Shown here piece after piece: positions 6,848-13,130 of a stretch of DNA of 13,130 bases. The notes under the pieces are model-generated. The model was not told where the DNA came from and ran no database searches. It saw only the letters and a list, made by a program, of their open reading frames with translations. The DNA is from Cytophagales bacterium (lineage in GTDB: Bacteria > Bacteroidota > Bacteroidia > Cytophagales > UBA9547): positions 1 to 13,130 of the forward strand of contig DMUD01000260.1 of the NCBI GenBank assembly GCA_003476475.1, in the 5' to 3' direction. Each line of letters begins with the position of its first letter. Within the stretch, counting starts at the first letter, position 1. A program made the position numbers and the translations under genes.

Positions 6848-7462
6848 TCAAACCAGTTGTACCACTGTGGTTTGATGTACCAAATATTTTCTCCCATTGG
6901 ATTTATCGCTGCAAAGTATCCTAGTCCTGCGGTGCTCGAGTTTTACAAATCGCCTCTTTTTCAATTGAAAATGAGAACCTTGTGGCAAATCTTTCAAAAA
7001 GGCTTGCCCCTCTTTCAGTTCAATATGGTCTATTTCGTGCCCAAACAAGCCCTGTTCGGAACAAGAAGAAGCGCGCGGATTTTTTAAAAATGCCTTTAAC
7101 TTTACAATTGCCTCTTTGTCTAAAATATTTTCTGAAAGCAGTGGCAAAAAGAGATTTCTGAATTCCTGCTTCCACTCTTGACCATGCGGCAAAATTTTGA
7201 AACCATATTTTTTAAAGGCGGTAAGGTGTGCCACCTCGTGTAGGTAGGTGGTCAAAAAAGACATAGGATTCAAATTGCCGTTTACGCTCACCTGGTGTTG
7301 CTTTAAAACAGAATTGAAACGATAATTACCCAATTTGGTCGCCCTTTTGGGCGAAATCACAAACTTGAAGCGATGTTGTAGCCACAAACTATGGCAATAA
7401 TTGACAGTATTGGCAGGAAAATAGTTGCTAAAAATAGATAAGTATTCAGATGTTTTATCCAC
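6848..7462 (-). CDS. SprT-like zinc metalloprotein
   Basis: This 204-residue protein has a SprT-type domain. Residues 74-79 read LHEVAH, the HExxH zinc site with catalytic Glu76, and HGQEWKQEF (93-101) supplies the likely third ligand, His93. The C-terminal half resembles the modified tail of Bacteroidota members, with Cys134 and Cys184 and a basic RRTRILCSDKSNGRKYLVH block but no full CxxC ribbon. SprT-like proteases in eukaryotes (Spartan) degrade DNA-protein crosslinks, while bacterial roles are mostly unproven. The start is taken as GTG 7462-7460: an in-frame TAG lies two codons upstream and the next in-frame ATG is at residue 67, too late for the domain. The GTG is 10 bases beyond the terminator stem of the upstream lipoprotein gene. 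Confidence 0.88.
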   Translation of the reverse strand: MDKTSEYLSIFSNYFPANTVNYCHSLWLQHRFKFVISPKRATKLGNYRFNSVLKQHQVSVNGNLNPMSFLTTYLHEVAHLTAFKKYGFKILPHGQEWKQEFRNLFLPLLSENILDKEAIVKLKAFLKNPRASSCSEQGLFGHEIDHIELKEGQAFLKDLPQGSHFQLKKRRFVKLEHRRTRILCSDKSNGRKYLVHQTTVVQLV

Positions 7463-7467
7463 GCCCT

Positions 7468-7504
7468 AAAAATAACAAACCCAAGCGATTGCTTGGGTTT
7501 GTTA
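7468..7504 (-). terminator. Strong intrinsic terminator after the lipoprotein gene
   Basis: Positions 7473-7486 and 7491-7504 form a perfect 14-bp inverted repeat around a 4-base loop. On the minus strand the stem is followed at once by TTTTT (7472-7468). It begins 24 bases after the stop codon of the small lipoprotein gene, so it most likely ends that transcript. The SprT-like GTG start lies only 5 bases past the T run. Confidence 0.88.
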
Positions 7505-7528
7505 CCAAAATTTTCTTTTTGAAGAAAA

Positions 7529-7717
7529 TTATTTTGTAGCAGCAGCTGAATCAGCAGCAGGAGCAGCAGCAGCTGTATCAACAGTAGCAGCAGCTGAATC
7601 AACAGCTACAACAGCAGTAGAATCTACAGCAGTAGTTTCAGCAGCTGGCTCGCTTTTGCTGCAAGAAGCCAATGCAATTACAGATGCAACGGCTAGGAAA
7701 AGAACTGATTTTTTCAT
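7529..7717 (-). CDS. Small Ala/Ser/Thr-rich lipoprotein
   Basis: This 62-residue protein has a clear lipoprotein signal: MKKSVLF, a hydrophobic stretch, and lipobox LASC with the lipidated Cys19. The mature part of about 44 residues is low-complexity, made of Ala, Asp, Ser, Thr and Val, with DSAAAT repeated 16 residues apart. It is acidic with no aromatic residue and is likely an unstructured, membrane-anchored peptide. Short lipoproteins of this style are common in Bacteroidota, and no function can be assigned. The ATG at 7717-7715 follows an A-rich leader. A near-match to the -7 box (TTAGTTTG, one mismatch) lies at 7763-7756 in the 103-base gap after der. Its own terminator indicates a single-gene transcript. 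It is outside the core families, but signal, lipobox and terminator together make it a convincing gene. Confidence 0.85.
   Translation of the reverse strand: MKKSVLFLAVASVIALASCSKSEPAAETTAVDSTAVVAVDSAAATVDTAAAAPAADSAAATK
7536..7640. repeat. GCA/CTG-rich low-complexity tract inside the lipoprotein gene
   Basis: The 3' part of the lipoprotein gene is built from GCA/GCT-type triplets. An 18-base sequence at 7536-7553 recurs without mismatch at 7584-7601, an offset of 48 bases (16 codons), so length changes by whole repeat units would keep the frame. Confidence 0.75.
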
Positions 7718-7820
7718 TTTGGGTTTTTTGTTTAATGTTTAACACTATTAATTCACAAACTAAATAAATGCGATTGAATTATAAAAGAGAATTGTATTAT
7801 TTTTTTGAGGAACAAGGCTT
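7718..7820. other. Intergenic region between der and the lipoprotein gene
   Basis: This 103-base A+T-rich gap is the longest gene-free stretch in the window. It must hold the lipoprotein promoter. The best -7 candidate is TTAGTTTG at 7763-7756 on the minus strand, one mismatch from TAnnTTTG. I see no good terminator hairpin after der and no open frame or RNA structure. Confidence 0.5.
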
Positions 7821-9128
7821 TTACTTACTCCTGAATACCAACTGAATAGGCACACCTTCCAATTGGAAATGTTGTCTCATTTTATTTTCAAGGTATCGTT
7901 CGTAAGGCACTTGAATGTACTGGGGCAAATTACAAAAGAAAGCAAAAACGGGATTGTGCGTAGGTATCTGCGTGATATACTTAATTTTAATGTATTTTCC
8001 TTTCAATGCCGGGGGCGGATAAGCTTGTATCTCGGGCAACATTTTATCGTTCAGTTCAGAGGTACTTATTTTTCTGTTTTTGTTTTCATATACCTCCATC
8101 GCCTTTTCAATGGCTTGAAAAATACGCTGCTTTGTAGCCACCGATGTGTAAATAATTGGAAAATAGTTAATAGGTGCCATGCGCTGGTAAATGTAATCGG
8201 TCATTTTTTTGGCCGAATTGGAGTCTTTTTCAACCAAATCCCATTTGTTTACCAAAACCACTATGCCTTTTTTGTTTCGATGTGCCAGACTGATGATGTT
8301 CATGTCTTGGGCTTCGAAACCTTGTGTGGCGTCGAGCATCACGATGCACACATCCGACTTTTCAATGGCTTTCAAGCTGCGCAATACAGAATAAAATTCA
8401 ATGTCTTCCTTTACTCTTGCCTTGCGACGAATGCCGGCAGTATCGGTAAGAATGAAGTCTTTGCCAAACATATTGTAACGCGTATCTACCGCATCTCGGG
8501 TTGTTCCCGCTTCATCTTTTACAATACTACGCTCGGCTCCTATAAGTGTATTCAGAAACGAAGATTTGCCCACATTTGGCCGTCCTACAATAGAAATTCT
8601 TGGCAAACCCTCGTAGGGATTTTCGTCTCCTTTTTGTTCAAAGTGGGTAATAATCTGGTCTAGCAATTCGCCGGTGCCCGAACCTGTTTGCGAGGATACA
8701 GGAAAAATATCGCCAAGCCCCAAGGCATAAAATTCTGAAATGTAATTGCCTTGACTAGGCATATCCACTTTGTTGGCTGCTACAATCACAGGCTTTTTGA
8801 ACTTTCGCACTACATTAGCAAAATCTTTGTCCAAATCGGTAATGCCTTGTTTGGCATCGACTAGAAAAACGACTACCGATGCCTCGTCGATGGCCATAGT
8901 TACTTGTTTCCTAATTTCGGCTTCGTAGCGGTCTTCCGAACCTTCAATATATCCGCCAGTATCGATTACGGTAAAATAATACCCCAACCACTCTGCCTGA
9001 CCGTAATGTCGGTCGCGGGTAACGCCACTTTCATTGTCCATAATGGCAATGCGCTCGCCTACCAGGCGATTAAAGAAAGTGGACTTACCCACATTGGGGC
9101 GTCCCACGATAGCTACTATATTGGACAT
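7821..9128 (-). CDS. der: Ribosome assembly GTPase Der (EngA)
   Basis: Der is an essential bacterial GTPase with two tandem G domains that acts in late maturation of the 50S ribosomal subunit in the cytoplasm. The 435 residues match the family. G domain 1 has P-loop GRPNVGKS (9-16), DTGG (56-59) and NKVD (119-122). G domain 2 has GRPNVGKS (182-189), DTAG (229-232) and NKWD (294-297). The KH-like C-terminal domain covers about 355-435 and ends in the expected GVPIQLVFRSK. All GTP-binding motifs look intact. The ATG at 9128-9126 lies 38 bases after the response-regulator stop, and a full -7 box match at 9156-9149 suggests its own promoter. It is probably also reached by read-through from the kinase operon. 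Confidence 0.98.
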   Translation of the reverse strand: MSNIVAIVGRPNVGKSTFFNRLVGERIAIMDNESGVTRDRHYGQAEWLGYYFTVIDTGGYIEGSEDRYEAEIRKQVTMAIDEASVVVFLVDAKQGITDLDKDFANVVRKFKKPVIVAANKVDMPSQGNYISEFYALGLGDIFPVSSQTGSGTGELLDQIITHFEQKGDENPYEGLPRISIVGRPNVGKSSFLNTLIGAERSIVKDEAGTTRDAVDTRYNMFGKDFILTDTAGIRRKARVKEDIEFYSVLRSLKAIEKSDVCIVMLDATQGFEAQDMNIISLAHRNKKGIVVLVNKWDLVEKDSNSAKKMTDYIYQRMAPINYFPIIYTSVATKQRIFQAIEKAMEVYENKNRKISTSELNDKMLPEIQAYPPPALKGKYIKIKYITQIPTHNPVFAFFCNLPQYIQVPYERYLENKMRQHFQLEGVPIQLVFRSK

Positions 9129-9148
9129 GAAGAAGGGTGATTAGCCCA

Positions 9149-9156
9149 CAAAGGTA
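9149..9156 (-). promoter_or_regulatory. Candidate -7 promoter element for der
   Basis: On the minus strand this reads TACCTTTG, an exact TAnnTTTG match, 20 bases before the der ATG and 11 bases after the response-regulator stop codon. A start a few bases downstream would leave a leader of about 15 bases. No -33 TTG is found at the usual spacing. Confidence 0.4.
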
Positions 9157-9166
9157 GGAAATGAAA

Positions 9167-9568
9167 CTAAAGTACTTCGCTTATTTCACTTAGTGCGTCT
9201 TGTGTTAATGGTTTTGTGATGTATTTCACCACGTAGTCGTTGTCCACAATGCGTTCAATATCTCGCTTATTGTCGGAACTAGATAGAATGGCAATTTTAC
9301 ATTTCTTCTTTAACGCCTCGTTGAATCGTTCAAACTCGAAGAGAAACACAAACCCATCTACAATAGGCATGTTGATATCCAAAAAAATCACTTCGGGAAG
9401 TTCTTCAGGATTGTTTTCATGGGCTTCCAAATATTCCAAAGCGCTCTTTCCCGAGTTTTTGGCGATAACTCGCTCGGCAAAACCGTTCAATTCTATGATT
9501 TTTTGGCTAATGAAATTGTCGGTGTCATTATCGTCCACCAACATTACCAAATTATTTTTTTTGGCCAT
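9167..9568 (-). CDS. Single-domain response regulator (CheY/Rcp1-like)
   Basis: This 133-residue protein is one receiver domain with no output domain. It has the acidic pair Asp12-Asp13 in MLVDDND, the phospho-acceptor Asp64 in FLDINMP, the switch Ser (SSS, 96-98) and the conserved Lys119 in ITKP. All residues needed for phosphorylation are present. It resembles the small Rcp1-like regulators common in Bacteroidota and cyanobacteria. It should be phosphorylated by the adjacent histidine kinase and then act by protein contact or in a phosphorelay. The ATG at 9568-9566 lies inside the end of the kinase gene, a 17-base overlap in another frame, which implies translational coupling and a kinase-regulator pair. 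The downstream target is not visible in the window. Confidence 0.94.
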   Translation of the reverse strand: MAKKNNLVMLVDDNDTDNFISQKIIELNGFAERVIAKNSGKSALEYLEAHENNPEELPEVIFLDINMPIVDGFVFLFEFERFNEALKKKCKIAILSSSDNKRDIERIVDNDYVVKYITKPLTQDALSEISEVL

Positions 9569-12236
9569 TGCTATTTGTTAAAGTTACTTTCGGAAGTAGA
9601 ATTCTAAATTTTGTTCCCACATTGGGAGTAGAATGTACCTCGATACTTCCTTTTAATTTATTTAGTGCAGTTTTTACTATGTACAAACCTAAGCCTGAAC
9701 CTGAAGACATTTCAGAAGCACGGTAAAACATGTCAAAAATTTTGTCTTGGTACTCTTGTCCTATTCCCACCCCATTGTCTTCTACTAAAATCTCGATAGC
9801 ACCTTGATTTTCAGAAACGGCAATATTTACATAGGAAATACCTGCTTCAAATTTATGGTATTTCAATGAATTTGAAAGCAGATTGCCAATAATTGTATTT
9901 ATTCTTAAGTTATCGGATTGAAATTGAAGATTTGGCTGTACGTTTTTCCTAATTTCTATCCTGTCAACTTTGTCCATATATCGAAGGTCTTCTATACAGT
10001 CATCCAAGATTTTGTTAAAATCCACATGGGTGTTATCCAATTCCATACGTGTATTCCTCGAGAACTGAATCAAATCTTTGATAAACTGGTCTAGATTGTG
10101 CACGCTCTTGTTCATCATGTCCAGGTAGGTGTTTATTTCCTCCTGCTTATTCTCCATTTTGGCTATCCCAATGAGCCCCATTACCGAACGTAATGGTGCT
10201 TTAATATCGTGCGACACCTTATACACAAAACTATCGAGCTCGTAGTTGGTGTTAAGCAATTTCAACTCGGTACTTTTTCGTTCACTAATGTCGTGCAAGT
10301 TTATAACCAGTCCGTTTACTGCCGAATCGGCCATGAGGTTACTGCCCGCCATTTCAAAATATCGGTATTGGCCGCTAAGACTAACTATCCTTATTTCGGG
10401 TAAAATTTTAAATTCATCGGGAATACCTAAAAGCTGGCGCATAAACAGCTCTATCGACTCTCTGTCTTCAGGATGTATAAACTCGAAAAGTGTTTTTCCT
10501 TCTATTTCTTTTGGGTTATAACCAAGTATTTTTTGCACAGATGGACTAACGAAAGCCATCTGTAATTTGTCATTCAAAATAACCGTAATATCGTATGAAC
10601 TTTCGATAAGGGCACGGAATTTCTTTTCGTTACCTTGTATAATATTTTCTACCCGCTTTCTTTCGGTAATGTCGCGCATAATGCCCTGGTGCCCACCATC
10701 ATCGAAAATAGTAACCGAAAGCTCAACAATAAAAACTGCACCCTCTTTTTGCTTGAGCTTCCTTTCAAGTATGAGGGATCGATTGAGTCCATTTTTTAAC
10801 AATTCTATATTGAAGAAACGGTCATCCTTCTCATCTATCAAAGATTTTACATTCATTCCCACCAATTCGCTCTTGCTGTACCCCAACATTTGACAAGCCT
10901 TGGGATTCGCATCGGTAATAATGCCTAGCCTATCGGCAGAATAGATACCATCGGAAGCTTGTTCCAGTAGCATGCGATAATTGGCTTCGCTTTTGCGCAA
11001 CTTTTCTTGGTAATTGTGCACCTGTGTTACATCTATGCCGAGCCCCAACAATCCATTGGCTTTGTATTCTGGCAAATAGAAGGGTATTTTGCTTATTTTG
11101 AAAATCCTAGTGGATCCATCTGGCATTTGAACTGTTTCTTCCACAGGCATGGTCATACTACCTGTTTTCATGATTTCCTGTTCGTGATTATAAAAGGTTT
11201 CGGCCAAATGGCTAGGGAATAAATCGAAATCGGTTTTACCAATCAAAGCTTCTTTTGGCAGGCTATGCACTTCCTCCAAAATAGAATTAATGAGCATAAA
11301 ACGACTAGATGGGTCTTTTAAAAAGATTTTGTGAGGAATGGCATCCAAAACCCTAGCAAAAGTGTTCCAGTTTTCTCTCAATAACGAACTTGCCTTAAAT
11401 TGGGCACTCTCATCAAAAATTCGAATAAACCATTTTGTACTATTTTCGGCTTCCAACTTTCTTATGTACATATTTCCCCAGAAACTTTCGCCGTCTTCTT
11501 TCTGAAATTCTATATGCTGAATGTAATAGCCTTTTGCCTGTAATTCTTTTCTTATTTCTTCCACAGAAAAGGCCAAGTTCTTTTTGGCAAAAAAATCGAC
11601 TACAGAAGTAGATACAAGACTGTGATTAACAGAGAAAATATTTTTGGTTGCTTGATTCAAAAATTCGATGAGCAAGGAAGTGCCATCGACTAGTATCATA
11701 CACTCTTGCGAGTCTTGGAAGATTATATCGACCATGTCGCCCCTGTGCTTGAATTTGTTTTCAAAGTATAGTTTCAGAACGGCAAAAAAGAAAATGATGC
11801 TTACGTACACGGTTACCAAAATGCCATGCGCCACCACTTCCATAGGCTGGTTCCCCAAATCCCAATCAATATACAAAAAGGCAAAAAGCACAAAAAGCAA
11901 ATAGGCAGCCACATGCCTTATTCTAGGCAAGACCATGCTAGAAAGCAGTATCGTAAAAAGAAATTCGGATATAATGGAGTAATGAAATCGATTTAGGTGT
12001 AGCAAGTACAAATCGAATGTGGTGTTGAGGAGTAAAACCACAGTAACTATAACAGATAGTAACACGTTACGAACATCCCAAAAGAAAGTGGCCGCAAAAG
12101 CTCCCATCAACATGAGTGAAATAACAAAGCGTTGCTGGAAAAGATCGTAGGCAGTGTTGTTTTGAGGCAAACACAGCTTGATGTATAACAAATCGAGCAA
12201 CACAAGGGTGGCTAGCAATAGCCTCAAAAACAACAT
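9552..12236 (-). CDS. Membrane histidine kinase with multiple PAS domains
   Basis: This inner-membrane sensor kinase has about 894 residues from the chosen ATG. Six hydrophobic segments (about 2-23, 34-55, 57-79, 89-104, 108-124, 135-159) form an N-terminal module I cannot name. Four PAS-like units follow at about 170-275 (weak), 291-405, 416-528 and 535-655. The HisKA domain has phospho-acceptor His676 in VSHDIKAPLR. The ATPase domain has N-box Asn785/Asn789, DNGVGIG (820-826) and GSGLGL (846-851). It should autophosphorylate and pass phosphate to the overlapping response regulator. The frame extends to a TTG at 12287, but that codon is part of a TATTTTTG -7 box, whereas the ATG at 12236-12234 is preceded by a purine-rich AAGAGA. 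The signal sensed is unknown, and heme or flavin binding in the PAS units cannot be judged. Confidence 0.93.
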   Translation of the reverse strand: MLFLRLLLATLVLLDLLYIKLCLPQNNTAYDLFQQRFVISLMLMGAFAATFFWDVRNVLLSVIVTVVLLLNTTFDLYLLHLNRFHYSIISEFLFTILLSSMVLPRIRHVAAYLLFVLFAFLYIDWDLGNQPMEVVAHGILVTVYVSIIFFFAVLKLYFENKFKHRGDMVDIIFQDSQECMILVDGTSLLIEFLNQATKNIFSVNHSLVSTSVVDFFAKKNLAFSVEEIRKELQAKGYYIQHIEFQKEDGESFWGNMYIRKLEAENSTKWFIRIFDESAQFKASSLLRENWNTFARVLDAIPHKIFLKDPSSRFMLINSILEEVHSLPKEALIGKTDFDLFPSHLAETFYNHEQEIMKTGSMTMPVEETVQMPDGSTRIFKISKIPFYLPEYKANGLLGLGIDVTQVHNYQEKLRKSEANYRMLLEQASDGIYSADRLGIITDANPKACQMLGYSKSELVGMNVKSLIDEKDDRFFNIELLKNGLNRSLILERKLKQKEGAVFIVELSVTIFDDGGHQGIMRDITERKRVENIIQGNEKKFRALIESSYDITVILNDKLQMAFVSPSVQKILGYNPKEIEGKTLFEFIHPEDRESIELFMRQLLGIPDEFKILPEIRIVSLSGQYRYFEMAGSNLMADSAVNGLVINLHDISERKSTELKLLNTNYELDSFVYKVSHDIKAPLRSVMGLIGIAKMENKQEEINTYLDMMNKSVHNLDQFIKDLIQFSRNTRMELDNTHVDFNKILDDCIEDLRYMDKVDRIEIRKNVQPNLQFQSDNLRINTIIGNLLSNSLKYHKFEAGISYVNIAVSENQGAIEILVEDNGVGIGQEYQDKIFDMFYRASEMSSGSGLGLYIVKTALNKLKGSIEVHSTPNVGTKFRILLPKVTLTNSNGQKK

Positions 12237-12284
12237 TCTCTTGTCAGAGATTGCTATTGTTTGCGATATAAAATTTGTGCCTTT

Positions 12285-12292
12285 CAAAAATA
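12285..12292 (-). promoter_or_regulatory. Candidate -7 promoter element for the kinase/regulator genes
   Basis: The minus strand reads TATTTTTG, an exact TAnnTTTG match, starting 15 bases after the S41 peptidase stop and ending 48 bases before the ATG at 12236. A TTG is present upstream, but with a spacer of only 10 bases instead of about 17-23. It overlaps the alternative TTG start and argues against that start. Confidence 0.35.
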
Positions 12293-12306
12293 TAATCTAT
12301 TACAAA

Positions 12307-13130
12307 TTATTTGAATTTTGCTTTAGGAAACAACAGAACAGCATTTTGAAGTAGTTCGTCGTTTGCGTTCGAAACTGTATAAAAACCTTCGTTCCGCCAC
12401 ATAGCCCGTGCAATCAAGGCCTTAATTTGGTTTTTCACAAACAGTTCAGAACGTTTCACCTCGACTTCTTTCATCTTTACTCCTACTCCTTTTGCCATAT
12501 CTAGAATTTCTTTCCACTGAATATCATTTATGAGAAAATTTTTATTGAAATAGGCTAAAGTTTGCTTTTCCAACTTTTTCTTGTTCTCGATGTAGTATTT
12601 CAAAGCATACTCCCTTAGTACATCTTTATTGTACATCTCTACCAAAAAATTGGTATAAGGCATTGTATCGCGGGCCACAAAATAGTCTGGCATTATGCCT
12701 CCGCCACCATACACAGTGCGGCCACTCGAAGTTTTAAATTTGAGCGAATCGCTAAATTTGACACTATCGGCACTAAAAAACTCACCGCTTTTGTACCTTT
12801 TATATAGGTCTTTTTGATAACTTTCTCCATCGTCTTCGGCTGAATATGGTTTTTGAATACTACGACCACTAGGAATATAATAACGAGAAATGGTAAGCCT
12901 CAGTTCAGAGCCGTCGGAAAGGGGTATCGGCATTTGCACTAAACCTTTTCCAAAAGATCTTCTACCCACAATGAGCGCACGGTCATTGTCTTGCAAAGCT
13001 CCCGACACGATTTCAGATGCTGAGGCGCTGCCTTCGTTGATAAGCACAACAAGAGCTCCATTTTCAAAAAGACCATCGTTCAAATAAGACGTGTTGTATT
13101 GCTGGTCGTAACGATGATTTTTCGATTTGG
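12307..13130 (-). CDS. S41 family C-terminal processing peptidase (5' end outside window)
   Basis: This is the C-terminal part, about 274 residues, of a CtpA/Prc-like serine peptidase. Such enzymes act in the periplasm or at the envelope and trim proteins from their C-termini. The frame stays open to the window edge: 15 further codons precede the TTG at 13083, so the real start lies beyond 13130. The Ser/Lys catalytic dyad is visible in INEGSASASEIVSGALQD and GRRSFGKGLVQ. The conserved ISRYYIPSGRSIQ segment and the GGGGIMPD block follow. The N-terminal region and any PDZ domain are not in the window. After the core comes a helical, Lys-rich tail of about 120 residues, as in Bacteroidota members. 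The TAA stop is 70 bases before the kinase ATG, so co-transcription with the kinase is possible but there is also a candidate promoter between them. Confidence 0.93.
   Translation of the reverse strand, partial: KSKNHRYDQQYNTSYLNDGLFENGALVVLINEGSASASEIVSGALQDNDRALIVGRRSFGKGLVQMPIPLSDGSELRLTISRYYIPSGRSIQKPYSAEDDGESYQKDLYKRYKSGEFFSADSVKFSDSLKFKTSSGRTVYGGGGIMPDYFVARDTMPYTNFLVEMYNKDVLREYALKYYIENKKKLEKQTLAYFNKNFLINDIQWKEILDMAKGVGVKMKEVEVKRSELFVKNQIKALIARAMWRNEGFYTVSNANDELLQNAVLLFPKAKFK

Noticed and set aside
7357..7602. 81-codon minus-strand frame with poly-Leu/Gln start, overlapping the lipoprotein and SprT-like genes
   Set aside because: It is an out-of-frame reading of the triplet-rich lipoprotein tract, crosses the terminator hairpin and ends inside the SprT-like gene.
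7863..8663. 266-codon plus-strand open frame opposite der
   Set aside because: It is antisense to a highly conserved essential gene with all its motifs intact, and its product is Phe/His/Cys-rich without a recognisable domain.
13081..13083. TTG as a start codon for the S41 peptidase
   Set aside because: The frame continues open upstream to the window edge with plausible residues, and a start here would cut off most of the protease, so this is a truncated gene rather than a short one.

Overview
The window looks like chromosomal DNA of a member of the Bacteroidota. The evidence is the A+T-rich composition, several TAnnTTTG-type -7 promoter elements placed just before genes, few Shine-Dalgarno sequences, and Bacteroidota-style proteins: a PAS-rich histidine kinase with a small Rcp1-like receiver, an S41 peptidase, a SprT-like protein with an atypical Cys-containing tail, and a tiny Ala/Ser/Thr-rich lipoprotein. 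No order or genus can be assigned from the sequence alone. Coding density is very high and no gene-free stretch exceeds about 105 bases. No tRNA, rRNA, IS element or CRISPR array was seen.

Region 1 (1-4958) is a surface-polysaccharide locus. On the minus strand, from right to left, lie a Wzt-type ABC exporter ATPase with a C-terminal sugar-binding-type extension, three putative GT-A glycosyltransferases, and the start of a fifth gene that runs off the window. These genes overlap by a few bases or are separated by 2-9 bases, so they read as one operon. A GT4 glycosyltransferase is transcribed divergently from a 47-base gap that carries a -7 element on each strand. Together they probably build and export an O-antigen- or capsule-like glycan. 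The membrane partner (Wzm) is not in the window.

Region 2 (4965-7462, minus strand) holds three apparently unrelated genes: a SprT-like zinc metalloprotein, a lone trpF (tryptophan biosynthesis), and a DUF2130 coiled-coil protein with a restriction-endonuclease-like core. Their short gaps suggest co-transcription. A strong intrinsic terminator directly precedes the SprT gene and ends the small lipoprotein gene (7529-7717).

Region 3 (7821-13130, minus strand) holds a 5'-truncated S41 C-terminal processing peptidase, a membrane histidine kinase with about four PAS domains, a single-domain response regulator overlapping the kinase gene by 17 bases, and der (engA), the double-GTPase ribosome assembly factor, which has its own candidate promoter.

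Most of the window is recognisable housekeeping or envelope biology. I see no clearly new multi-gene system. The items most worth following up are the composition break inside the Wzt gene, the nuclease-like DUF2130 protein, the unfamiliar 231-residue putative transferase, and the terminator placed against the GTG start of the SprT gene.
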